A stretch of DNA of 64,000 nucleotides from Deltaproteobacteria bacterium SG8_13. Its GTDB lineage: Bacteria > Desulfobacterota > Desulfobacteria > Desulfobacterales > SG8-13. The notes beneath the pieces were generated by a model, which did no database searches, was not told the origin of the DNA, and was given only the letters and a program-made list of their open reading frames with translations. The stretch covers positions 1-64,000 of the forward strand of contig LJNK01000017.1 in NCBI GenBank assembly GCA_001303025.1, written 5' to 3'. Positions 17,420 to 25,329 of this stretch are shown here, one piece after another (position 1 is the stretch's first letter; each line of letters begins with the position of its first letter). Position numbers and translations under genes: made by a program.

Positions 17420-17692
17420 ATGGAACTATTACAAAACAAGCTGGTCAAACTGATCGTGGAAACCTGCAATGTAACTGTCACCGTACCGAAACCGCTGCTG
17501 GCGGAATCCCCGCTGTTCGGACCGGATTCGGTATTTGGGCTCGATTCTCTGGATGCCGTGGAAGTTGCCGTCGCCATCCAGCAGCACTTCGGCCTGCGCA
17601 TCACCGACCGCAATGTATTCCAATCACTGAAATCGCTTGCCACTTACATCTGCGACCATCTCGAAGAAGCCCCGGTTGATCACTGCGCGTAA
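17420..17692 (+). CDS. Acyl carrier protein (cluster copy 3)
   Basis: This is a 90-residue ACP with the phosphopantetheine serine in FGLDSLDAVEVAVAIQQ. The ATG at 17420 gives the usual N-terminus (MELLQNKLVKLIVE); an ATG at 17378, preceded by AAAGGG, would add 14 residues and is also possible. It follows the ABC permease gene and ends 20 bp from the end of the convergent DarB-like gene. In dialkylresorcinol loci an ACP (DarC) accompanies DarA and DarB, so this carrier may serve that step. Confidence 0.85.
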   Translation: MELLQNKLVKLIVETCNVTVTVPKPLLAESPLFGPDSVFGLDSLDAVEVAVAIQQHFGLRITDRNVFQSLKSLATYICDHLEEAPVDHCA

Positions 17693-17712
17693 CTCGTAAC
17701 GCAGATCGCGCG

Positions 17713-18858
17713 TCACACAACGCTGAGCATCATGTAGCAGTGGGAAAAACGGCCGCTCTCGGGAATAAAGCAGAGCAGTTTCTGCCCTTCTTTCAGATCC
17801 CCGGATTTGAAAAGCTCTTCGATGATGATGTAGATGGCCGCACTGCCGGTGTTGCCTTTCTGGTAGAGATTGGTGAACCACTTTTCGTAAGGGATGTGAA
17901 ATCCGATCTCTTTCATCCGGTCGTGGAATTTGTCCCGGAAATAACCGGAAGAGTAATGCGGCAAAAACCAGTCGATGTCCCCGGGCTTTACCCCGCGTTT
18001 TTCGATCACCCGCACCAAGGCGCGATCAATGGCGGTTCGCACGATTTCTTTGTCGAGCAGCTTGATGTCCTGCTTGACCGCAAAGATCTGCTTGCGGGAC
18101 TTGGGGTCGAGGCGCTCCACTTCCCGCCAGCCGACAACCCTGCCGTCCTCGGTCTTCACCCCGCCGCCGAACTGACAGGTCTCCAGCTCGCCGGCGTAGG
18201 AGACGTTCTCGATCCAGTCCACTCGCAGTGAAATTCGACCCGCGTTTTTTTGATTGGAGAGAAAGGCGGCACCGGCGCCGTCGGAGAGCATCCACCGCAG
18301 AAAATCGGCATCGAAAGCCAGGATCGGTCTTTTGGCGACATCGGTGTCCGGGTTGTCGTGGGCGGTAAAGAATTTCGCCCGCATGAAGGAAGACGCCAGC
18401 TCGGATGCAGCGGCCACTGCATTGTTGGAATAACCGGTAGCCACGTTCATCGCTGCATATTTAAAAGCCGTCATCCCGGAAATGCAGATTCCATGCGTCG
18501 TCACCGCCTCGCACGCCGGTATGCACAGCTCACCGAGCACCATCAGCGTGTGCCCCGGAAAGAGCAGATCACCGCATGTGGTGCCGCAGCTCAAGCACTC
18601 GATATCATTGACGCTGAAATCGGCATGCGGCCGCAACCTTCGCACCGCCTCGGCTGTCAGCTGGGCATTGGTATGCGTCAGTTGGCCGGTCTGGGGGTCG
18701 ATGGCGTAGTGGCGGGTTTCGATCTGGTTGTTTTTCAGAACGATCCGCTTCACCCGGGAAGGGATGTTGTGTATCTTTCCCAGGACCTCTTCAATGGCAT
18801 CGTTGTCGACAGGGTCGTTGGGTAAAAATGATGCTAAATCGTTGATATATACATCCAT
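17713..18858 (-). CDS. darB: KAS III-like ketosynthase, DarB-like (dialkylresorcinol pathway)
   Basis: This is a FabH-superfamily condensing enzyme of 381 residues. The Cys-His-Asn triad is visible as THGICISGMTAF, FLPHYSSGYF and QKGNTGSAAIYI. In dialkylresorcinol biosynthesis DarB joins two fatty acyl-derived chains and cyclises them to a 1,3-cyclohexanedione. The assignment to DarB rather than ordinary FabH rests on the length (FabH is ~320 residues) and on the DarA-like gene directly upstream on the same strand. The ATG at 18858 begins the family-like MDVYINDLASFLP; an earlier start would add 15 residues. It ends convergently with the third ACP. Confidence 0.75.
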   Translation of the reverse strand: MDVYINDLASFLPNDPVDNDAIEEVLGKIHNIPSRVKRIVLKNNQIETRHYAIDPQTGQLTHTNAQLTAEAVRRLRPHADFSVNDIECLSCGTTCGDLLFPGHTLMVLGELCIPACEAVTTHGICISGMTAFKYAAMNVATGYSNNAVAAASELASSFMRAKFFTAHDNPDTDVAKRPILAFDADFLRWMLSDGAGAAFLSNQKNAGRISLRVDWIENVSYAGELETCQFGGGVKTEDGRVVGWREVERLDPKSRKQIFAVKQDIKLLDKEIVRTAIDRALVRVIEKRGVKPGDIDWFLPHYSSGYFRDKFHDRMKEIGFHIPYEKWFTNLYQKGNTGSAAIYIIIEELFKSGDLKEGQKLLCFIPESGRFSHCYMMLSVV

Positions 18859-18962
18859 CGTTGCCGATCCGCTAACCTGCTTCCTTTTTGAAATACACCG
18901 CAAACAGCCGGAAGGTGTGGTTCCAGCTGCACCAGCTTAATATTTATACCATTTACGCATCA

Positions 18963-19883
18963 TTACCTCAACGCGTTTTGTGAAAAGTATTCGACTTCAG
19001 CGCGAATTTTTTCCCTTTTCAGCACCTTCAATACTGCGGCCGCAACCGACGCCAGCGGCGCCAGCAGCACCACCGCAGCGATCAGGTAGACCATGAAAGC
19101 GCGGACTCTTTTGCGCCGGCTCGCTGCGCCCGGCCCGCCCTTGAGTCGGATGAAGCGCGACCAGATGTCGAAAACTTTGGAAACCCGCTTTTCCATGATC
19201 AGCAGGGACGGCTTTACCCGCAGCGCACCCAGGTCGTTGAGCAAGCCTTGATCCAGCGCGAAGGCTTCTCCGGCCAAAGACGACGCAAGGGGCGTACCGA
19301 AACGCTGCGCTGCCTCGATATCCTCCTCGGATATACCCGGCAGCGGAAACACCTTTAAAAAGCGCTCTTTGCGGCCTGTGAGCATCCATGCAGCTATGGT
19401 AAGCACGCCGATGAGATTGTTGGTGCGATCGGTGAAAACGATGTTTCCGGTCAGGCGCCCGCCCAGATCGGCAATGATTCGTTTCACCCGCTCCTGGGCC
19501 AGCAGCCACATGTTTCTGCAACCGATAACGGTTACCACCGGCCGGTTCCGGAACAGCCGGCCGGCTTCCGGGGTATGCAGGAAAGCGTTCACCGGAATCG
19601 AAGGCGCCAGGTACCAGACGGTGTAGGCCAGTATGATCAGGTCGTAATCATCATCGAGGTCACACACCGGTGGGCGAAGTTTGCACGGTGTGCCGGCAAC
19701 CGATTCCGGGAAGACATCACAGAACCGATACGCAGACCACGGGAAGGGATATGGCGGCTCGGGCTGCAACTCTTCCAGCACGACCGAGACCTCGGGGATG
19801 CGGCGCACCGGTTTCAGCAGGTTGTCGATGATGCGGGTAAGCTGCCCGGTCTGGGAGTAATATAACACCAGGATCTTTTTCAT
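18963..19883 (-). CDS. darA: DarA-like flavodoxin-fold protein (dialkylresorcinol aromatase family)
   Basis: The N-terminus carries a flavodoxin-type FMN phosphate loop (ILVLYYSQTGQLTRIID), and the middle contains LIILAYTVWYLAPSIP, typical of proteins annotated as dialkylresorcinol condensing enzyme DarA. A hydrophobic segment near the C-terminus (FMVYLIAAVVLLAPLASVAA) suggests membrane attachment. Published work on DarA/DarB assigns DarA the oxidation of a cyclohexanedione to a resorcinol. It is 104 bp upstream of the DarB-like gene on the same strand, likely in one transcript. The family call is by motif and context; no biochemical role is proven here. Confidence 0.75.
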   Translation of the reverse strand: MKKILVLYYSQTGQLTRIIDNLLKPVRRIPEVSVVLEELQPEPPYPFPWSAYRFCDVFPESVAGTPCKLRPPVCDLDDDYDLIILAYTVWYLAPSIPVNAFLHTPEAGRLFRNRPVVTVIGCRNMWLLAQERVKRIIADLGGRLTGNIVFTDRTNNLIGVLTIAAWMLTGRKERFLKVFPLPGISEEDIEAAQRFGTPLASSLAGEAFALDQGLLNDLGALRVKPSLLIMEKRVSKVFDIWSRFIRLKGGPGAASRRKRVRAFMVYLIAAVVLLAPLASVAAAVLKVLKREKIRAEVEYFSQNALR

Positions 19884-20107
19884 GAATCCTCAATCTGTTC
19901 AATGCCGCCGGAGTGTTCGGTCACAAGGATCGACCGGCTGGAGGCTGGCGAGATGTTGCGGCTGCCTGATGTTCCGGCAGGATATGGCGCTTGGAAAGCA
20001 CGGGCAAGCTGGCCGGCCAAAGCCTTTCCATCCTGAGATATTCCGGCATTTACGGATAGGGGTCGGGAAATTAACCATATCTGCCGATAAAAATCAAACG
20101 AAAACAA

Positions 20108-20130
20108 AAATCCCGCCCGAAGGCGGGACA
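20108..20130 (-). terminator. Rho-independent terminator after phoU
   Basis: On the minus strand a 7-bp stem TCCCGCC/GGCGGGA (20111-20117 with 20122-20128) closed by a 4-base loop is followed by TTTTTG. It lies about 32 bp after the phoU stop codon. Confidence 0.8.
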
Positions 20131-20161
20131 GTGCGGCTTTACGGTTGTGCCGGCAAGCAGG

Positions 20162-20818
20162 CTAATACTGGCTGTGCCGAACGATCTCCCCTTCGATCAA
20201 ATAGATCACACTCTCGGCGATATTGGTGGCGTGATCGGCCAGTCGCTCCAGATGGCGGGATATCAGCAGCAGGTTGATCAGGTATCCCATCTTCTCGGGC
20301 TGGCTTTTCATGGCATTTTTGATCTGGTCGTAGGCATCTTCTTGGATCTTGTCGACTTCGTCATCGAGCATCAACACCTTGAAGGCGAGATCGTTGTCCA
20401 GATTTACCAGCGCATCGAGGCTCATTCGCAGCATGGACTCCGCCTTTTCAGCCATGGGAGAATAGTCGTACTCGAAGGAAGGCTCTGACTGTCTGGCAAG
20501 CACCCCTACCCGCTGGGCGATGTTCACGGCCTGATCCCCGATGCGTTCCAATTCGCCGTTGATCTTGATCACGGTGACCAGAAAGCGCAGATCGACCGCA
20601 ACCGGCTGGTGCAGGGCGAGCACTTTCAGGCACTCTTCCTCGATCTCCACCTCCATCTCGTCGATTTCATAGTCGTTCTGGATGATCCTTTCAGCCCCCT
20701 CGGCGTCTTTGTTTTCCACCGCGGTGACTGCCATTCGAACCCTTTCCTCCACCAGTGAACCCAGAGAAAGGATCCGCTTTTTAACCTGGTTGAGTTCCTT
20801 TATAAACCGCTTTGCCAT
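20162..20818 (-). CDS. phoU: Phosphate-signalling complex accessory protein PhoU
   Basis: PhoU keeps the PhoR kinase in check when phosphate is sufficient and modulates phosphate import. Two PhoU repeats are visible, each with the E-x3-D-x3-H-type helix motif: LERIGDQAVNIAQRV near residue 85 and LERLADHATNIAESV near residue 190. The length (218 aa) is typical. The ATG at 20818 follows AGGGAG; an earlier in-frame start would add 14 residues. No pstSCAB genes are adjacent. A strong terminator follows, and an upstream YTAAC triple repeat (21028-21054) may drive it. Confidence 0.92.
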   Translation of the reverse strand: MAKRFIKELNQVKKRILSLGSLVEERVRMAVTAVENKDAEGAERIIQNDYEIDEMEVEIEEECLKVLALHQPVAVDLRFLVTVIKINGELERIGDQAVNIAQRVGVLARQSEPSFEYDYSPMAEKAESMLRMSLDALVNLDNDLAFKVLMLDDEVDKIQEDAYDQIKNAMKSQPEKMGYLINLLLISRHLERLADHATNIAESVIYLIEGEIVRHSQY

Positions 20819-21011
20819 GTCGCTCCCTCTACATTTTGCATTGTCCGCATCGTGATTCAAACCTGTATGCCGGATGCCATGTGCCGCATAACCTGCAGGT
20901 TGTCACGCTCGCCGCCTCTGCTATTCCGGGCAATATTGCCTTTATAGCTTACCGTATCACATTACCCGGGTCAACCGGCCGGCATACCGACAACCCACGC
21001 CCGACCACGTA

Positions 21012-21054
21012 CTAATAAAGACCGTTTGTTAGGGCTGTGTTCAGGAAAGGTTAA
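21012..21054 (-). promoter_or_regulatory. Putative PhoB box and -10 element (3 repeats) facing phoU
   Basis: GTTAG (21028), GTTCA (21039) and GTTAA (21050) are spaced exactly 11 bp. Read toward phoU they are TTAAC, TGAAC and CTAAC. Exactly 10 nt beyond the last unit lies TATTAG (21012-21017), a plausible -10 element. The site is ~200 bp before the phoU start, so a long leader is implied. Confidence 0.55.
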
Positions 21055-21125
21055 ACATCGATGAGGTCCTGGTGTCCACCGATTCTGCCGTCCTGCTGAA
21101 GACGTCAACTGCGCGCCGCTTCGGT

Positions 21126-21163
21126 CTAACCATTTCTTAGACATCCGCTAATACCCGTTTAAC
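21126..21163 (+). promoter_or_regulatory. Putative PhoB box (4 repeats) upstream of the PHP-fusion gene
   Basis: Four units lie at an exact 11-bp pitch: CTAAC (21126), TTAGA (21137), CTAAT (21148) and TTAAC (21159). The start codon is 73 bp downstream. This is the longest run of the motif in the window. A weak -10 candidate (CAAAGT) follows 10 nt after the last unit. Confidence 0.6.
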
Positions 21164-21235
21164 AGCCGGTGGCCAAAGTGTTTCAGGCCGTAAGCCTCCA
21201 TCCAATCATTTTTCACGGTTTGTGGGAGGAAAAAT

Positions 21236-23197
21236 ATGAACCAAAACACTACGCGTATCGACCTGCATGTACATTCCAAGTATTCAACACGCCCCTCTCA
21301 ATGGATACTGCAGAAGATCGGTTGCCCGGAAAGTTTTACCGATCCGCTTCAAATTTATCGCATTGCCAAAAGCCGTGGCATGTCCCTGGTCACCATCACC
21401 GATCATAACCGCATAGAAGGTGCCCTGGAAATCGCCCACCTGCCGGGCACATTCATCAGCGAGGAGATCACCTCATATTTTCCGGAAGATCGCTGCAAGG
21501 TTCATGTTTTGGCATTAAACATCTCAGAAAAGCAGCACACCGATATCCAGAAAGTGCGTGAAAACCTATACGAACTGGTTACATTTCTCAGAGGCGAGGG
21601 CATCATTCACATCGTCGCGCATCCGCTTTACAGCGTCAACGACCGCCTGACGCTGTCACACGTCGAGCGGTTGTTGCTATTGTTCAAGAACTTCGAGATG
21701 AACGGAGCCAGGGGTGACGAATCCAACAGCTGCCTTCACCGGATTCTCAGCGGTCTGACCGAGGCAGACATCAACCGCCTCGCCGGCAAATACGGAATTG
21801 AGCCGGCATTCGCCAAACCCTGGGAGAAAACCATGACCGGCGGCTCGGACGACCACAGTTCCCTGTACATCGCCCGAACCTATACGGAAATTCAGGGCGG
21901 CAATTCGGTGTTTGACGCCCTGGCAGGGATCGCAAAAGGCGACACCCGTGTGATCAGGCGCCCTTCCACCCCGCTGACTCTCTCTCACAATCTCTATGGT
22001 ATCGCCTACCAGTTTTATCGCACCAAGTTTCGCCTGGAGCGATACACCGGTAAGGACATGTTGATGAATTTTCTCGACCGTTCCCTCCGTCCCAATGGCG
22101 GCGAGAACACACCGGGCCTGATGGCAAAATTATACCACTACTGGCAATTCCGGAAACGCCCTAAATTCGAGCTCCACCTGCCCGAATCGATCGCAGCCCT
22201 GATCCGTTACGATGCCGGCAAGCTGCTGCGCAACAATCCCGACCTGATGCCCATTGCCGATGGTGATGAAAAAGTCGGTGAAGAACTCGAAAAAAACTGG
22301 TTTCGATTTGCCAATCACATATCGAACCGCATCATGGTGAATTTCGCCAGCCATTTACTGAATCATCTCTCCGGTGGCAACGTCTTCGACATCTTTCACA
22401 CCATCGGCTCCGGCGGCGGACTGTCAGCCATGCTGGCCCCCTATTTCATCTCGTTTGCCTCTTTTGCCCAGGACCGGACATTCAATGCACAAGCACTAAG
22501 GCATTTTGGCGTCGTAAGCGCTGATGAACGGGATACCGCTCCAAAAATCGCCCATTTTGCCGATCCTTTCTACCAGCTCGAAAGCATTCTGCAGGCGGTA
22601 AACCAATACCGGTCTTCAGGATCAGGTAACGGCTGTCGCTTCGTACTGCTGACCTGTGGAACCGAAGAAACCGGCGAAGCGAGTCAAATGCGTTGTTTCC
22701 GTCCGGTCGGGACCTATGAACATCCGGACTTCCCGGAAGCCAGGGTCCACTTTCCGCCGCTGCTGGAGATGCTGGACTATTGCTACTCTAATAACATTAC
22801 CCGCATCCATTCGGCGACTCCGGGACCGGTCGGCCTGGCCGCTCTTGCAGTCGCCCGTATCCTCAAATTGCCGGTCTATGGCGCCTACCACCCGTATCTG
22901 CACCATTTCATGCCGTTTCTGGCCGGAGACGAATCGGCGGACGAACTGCTCTCGCGGTATCTGGAATGGTACTATGATCAGCTGAAGGTCATCTATGTAT
23001 TCTCCACGCGAGATGAGGCCGAATTGACCGCAAGGGGAATCAAGCCGGATCGTATTAAACACGTACCGCTTGAGACCGGCTTTCCCGGATACTCCCCCCG
23101 ACAGGCCAATGGCAGCGATCCGGTGGATGCGATTGCCTTTCAGACTCTTCACAGCGATGCCAGCGCGATGGTTTCTCCTCTCGCCCGGGCCGTCTAA
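21236..23197 (+). CDS. PHP-domain protein fused to an incomplete GT4-like glycosyltransferase domain (653 aa)
   Basis: Residues ~8-240 form a PHP metallo-phosphoesterase domain: RIDLHVHSKYS, VTITDHNRIEGA, IIHIVAHPLYS and GGSDDHSS give the metal-binding His/Asp residues. Residues ~370-620 resemble the N-terminal half of a GT4 glycosyltransferase (FHTIGSGGGLSAML, TRIHSATPGPVGLAALAVARIL, VYGAYHPYLHHF, VIYVFSTRDEAELTARGI). The usual C-terminal nucleotide-sugar domain with its E-x7-E motif is absent; the protein ends ~45 residues after the inter-domain point. The start has a strong GGGAGGAA site, and a four-unit Pho-box-like repeat lies upstream. A role in phosphate-stress lipid or polymer turnover is inferred from context only. 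Confidence 0.75.
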   Translation: MNQNTTRIDLHVHSKYSTRPSQWILQKIGCPESFTDPLQIYRIAKSRGMSLVTITDHNRIEGALEIAHLPGTFISEEITSYFPEDRCKVHVLALNISEKQHTDIQKVRENLYELVTFLRGEGIIHIVAHPLYSVNDRLTLSHVERLLLLFKNFEMNGARGDESNSCLHRILSGLTEADINRLAGKYGIEPAFAKPWEKTMTGGSDDHSSLYIARTYTEIQGGNSVFDALAGIAKGDTRVIRRPSTPLTLSHNLYGIAYQFYRTKFRLERYTGKDMLMNFLDRSLRPNGGENTPGLMAKLYHYWQFRKRPKFELHLPESIAALIRYDAGKLLRNNPDLMPIADGDEKVGEELEKNWFRFANHISNRIMVNFASHLLNHLSGGNVFDIFHTIGSGGGLSAMLAPYFISFASFAQDRTFNAQALRHFGVVSADERDTAPKIAHFADPFYQLESILQAVNQYRSSGSGNGCRFVLLTCGTEETGEASQMRCFRPVGTYEHPDFPEARVHFPPLLEMLDYCYSNNITRIHSATPGPVGLAALAVARILKLPVYGAYHPYLHHFMPFLAGDESADELLSRYLEWYYDQLKVIYVFSTRDEAELTARGIKPDRIKHVPLETGFPGYSPRQANGSDPVDAIAFQTLHSDASAMVSPLARAV

Positions 23198-23465
23198 GGC
23201 AGAATTATCCCTAAAACATGCCGAACTTTACGGGCGCCTTATCCAGAAAACCGCCATACAGCCCACCGAATCACCGTATCGGACTCCACCGACTTGGTGC
23301 TAACGGATGCGGCAAAGTGGGAAGCCACCATTTTATTGTGTTCAAGCATGATCGTTTATGCTATATGTTGTGTATGATCCAGTTCGCAGTTCGGATGAAG
23401 TTGTCGGACTGACCCCTAGTGGCACCATCGTTCTTTAACAATTCTGATCAGGGAGTAGATGCTAC

Positions 23466-24659
23466 ATGGAAATTCAAAAAAACTACATCGTCGACACGAA
23501 TGTACTGCTCGAAGATCCGAATGCTCTATTCAAACTGAGAAATGGAAATGAAAATGCCGTCTACATACCGTATCATGTATTGCTTGAGCTAAACCGATTC
23601 AAAAAAGACCCCCGTCTGGGCCACATCGCCTCCCAGGCGATCCGCAACATATCAAAATACCCCGACCAATTCGGACTGCTGAAAACCACCAGCGTTGCCA
23701 AAATCTTCTCCAGCCAGGTCGACAGCCACATTCTGGAGGAAATTCGGGAAAGCGGTCTTCCCGAACCGATCCTGGTTACCAACGACAAGGTTTTCCAACT
23801 GCAGGCCGGCACGCATGGAATCCGCAGCGAGGCATACAAAGAATCGGTTCCAGCCGAGTCCGAAGCAAAGCGTTATAACGGATTCGTAGATAACCCGGCA
23901 CTGCGCATCCCCAACTGCTTTATGTGGAATGACTCCGGCAAACCGGTTTTCTACGGTGCCACCGAAGAAAAGGTGGTCGATTATCAACACAAGACCTGGA
24001 ATGTTATACCCCGCAGTATCTATCAGAACCTGGCCCTGGAACTGATGAACCATCCCGACATTCACATCGTAACCATCCAAAGCGCTGCCGGTTATGGCAA
24101 AAGCTTTCTGGCGCTGGCCTCAGCGCTGTATCAGACCCTTGAGAGAAAGACCCACGAGAAGATCTATGTGGTCAAGCCGATGATCGAAATCGGACAGAAA
24201 CTCGGCTATCTGCCCGGTAAAATAGATGAAAAGATGGAACCCTACACCCGCTACATCTCCGACTTGCTGTTGAAGCTGCACAAACTGAGACCTGCCAACC
24301 GAATCTTCACCTCCACCAGTGAAGTGCCGCCGGCATACGACTCGAAACGATTCGAACTTCTGCCGCTGGCGTACATTCGCGGCATGAACATCGAAAACGC
24401 GGTGGTAATCATCGATGAGATGCAAAACATGTCCCGCAGTGAATGCCGGTCGCTGCTTTCCCGTATGGGAGAAGGAGTCAAATGCTTTTGTCTGGGAGAT
24501 ATCCACCAGGTCGACAATCCGTACCTGAATATCGACAACAATGGAATGAACTGGGTGGTTAACAAGTTCAAGGGTAGCCGCATCTATGCCCACCTGGGAC
24601 TGCGGGGAGACAAATCGAGAGGGCCGATCACGGACCTGGTCATCCGTTCCGGTCTGTAA
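23466..24659 (+). CDS. PhoH2-type protein: PIN ribonuclease domain plus PhoH ATPase (397 aa)
   Basis: The N-terminal ~125 residues are a PIN domain with the acidic residues in IVDTNVLLEDP, and further ones in ILVTNDKVFQLQA. The C-terminal ~230 residues are a PhoH ATPase/helicase with a variant Walker A (SAAGYGKSFLALASAL), the VVKPMIEIGQKLGYLPG block, Walker B (AVVIIDEMQNM) and the LGDIHQVDNPYLN sensor. PhoH2 proteins unwind and cut RNA. The Walker A loop has Tyr in place of the usual Thr-Gly pattern. It lies between two Pho-box-controlled genes, but I see no YTAAC repeat directly before it. The start is the ATG at 23466, with AGGGAG ~11 nt upstream. Confidence 0.88.
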   Translation: MEIQKNYIVDTNVLLEDPNALFKLRNGNENAVYIPYHVLLELNRFKKDPRLGHIASQAIRNISKYPDQFGLLKTTSVAKIFSSQVDSHILEEIRESGLPEPILVTNDKVFQLQAGTHGIRSEAYKESVPAESEAKRYNGFVDNPALRIPNCFMWNDSGKPVFYGATEEKVVDYQHKTWNVIPRSIYQNLALELMNHPDIHIVTIQSAAGYGKSFLALASALYQTLERKTHEKIYVVKPMIEIGQKLGYLPGKIDEKMEPYTRYISDLLLKLHKLRPANRIFTSTSEVPPAYDSKRFELLPLAYIRGMNIENAVVIIDEMQNMSRSECRSLLSRMGEGVKCFCLGDIHQVDNPYLNIDNNGMNWVVNKFKGSRIYAHLGLRGDKSRGPITDLVIRSGL

Positions 24660-24718
24660 CGATTTAAATCCGATGGGTGAAATATCCGATTGAACGTATC
24701 GGTATTTATAGTGAAAAT

Positions 24719-24761
24719 TTAATACAAAGCTAACGAACCTTTAACCGATGCTGTTTACCAT
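24719..24761 (+). promoter_or_regulatory. Putative PhoB box and -10 element (3 repeats) upstream of PAP2 gene
   Basis: TTAAT (24719), CTAAC (24730) and TTAAC (24741) are spaced 11 bp. TACCAT (24756-24761), a possible -10 element, starts exactly 10 nt after the last unit. The PAP2 start codon is 24 bp further on. Confidence 0.65.
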
Positions 24762-24785
24762 TGGCGGGAAGCGAGGACTTCTGCC

Positions 24786-25313
24786 ATGCGAACATTGGTA
24801 AACAGTGTCACCCGGTGGGATATCATCTTCTTCACCCGGATATTCCGACTGGACGGTAAGCGGCTGCTAAGCTCCGGTATTCCCTGGATATCCCACAGCG
24901 GCAATGGTTATTACTACCCCCTTTTGCCGTTGCTGATCTACCTCACCGTTCCCGAAAAGGCCCTGCCCTTTTTACTTGCCGGACTTGTCGCCTACGGCTT
25001 CGAGCTGCCCCTTTACAAGTTGCTAAAATCTCTGATAAAAAGAGATCGGCCGTGTGAATCGCTGGAAAACGTCCACAAACGGATCACCCCCAGTGATCGA
25101 TTCAGCTTTCCCTCCGGCCACACAGCTGCAGCTTTTGTTATCGTTGTACTGCTGGGGCATTTCTTCCCCTGGCTTACCCTGCCAGCCATTCTGTGGGCAT
25201 CGCTGGTAGGATTCTCCCGCATATATCTGGGGGTTCACTACCCGACGGATATCCTGGCCGGTATGGCAGTCGGTGTGCTGTGCGGATTGAGCAGCCTGGC
25301 AATCATTGTTTAG
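24786..25313 (+). CDS. PAP2-family membrane phosphatase (175 aa)
   Basis: This is a lipid phosphatase that hydrolyses phosphatidate, phosphatidylglycerol-phosphate or undecaprenyl diphosphate. The three-part active site is complete: KRDRPCE, FPSGHTAAAFVI and SRIYLGVHYPTDILAG. Several membrane helices are visible (PLLPLLIYLTVP, LPFLLAGLVAYGFELPL, MAVGVLCGLSSLAIIV). The gene sits 24 bp downstream of a Pho-box-like promoter and 16 bp upstream of a glycosyltransferase gene, so the pair is likely one operon. Together they could make diacylglycerol from phospholipid and glycosylate it under phosphate starvation; this is an inference. Confidence 0.9.
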   Translation: MRTLVNSVTRWDIIFFTRIFRLDGKRLLSSGIPWISHSGNGYYYPLLPLLIYLTVPEKALPFLLAGLVAYGFELPLYKLLKSLIKRDRPCESLENVHKRITPSDRFSFPSGHTAAAFVIVVLLGHFFPWLTLPAILWASLVGFSRIYLGVHYPTDILAGMAVGVLCGLSSLAIIV

Positions 25314-25329
25314 CCCGACATGGTTTTGA

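Larger units (their letters stand above)
20819..21235. other. Divergent regulatory gap between phoU and the PHP-fusion gene
   Basis: About 420 bases without a gene. It contains two sets of 11-bp-spaced repeats, one facing each gene (see separate entries), and nothing else that I recognise. Confidence 0.6.

Noticed and set aside
23180-23303. Frameshift at the end of the PHP-fusion gene
   Set aside because: Another frame reads on with plausible helix-like sequence (KAELSLKHAELYGRLIQK) for ~35 codons, but it does not supply the missing GT4 domain, so I kept the present end.
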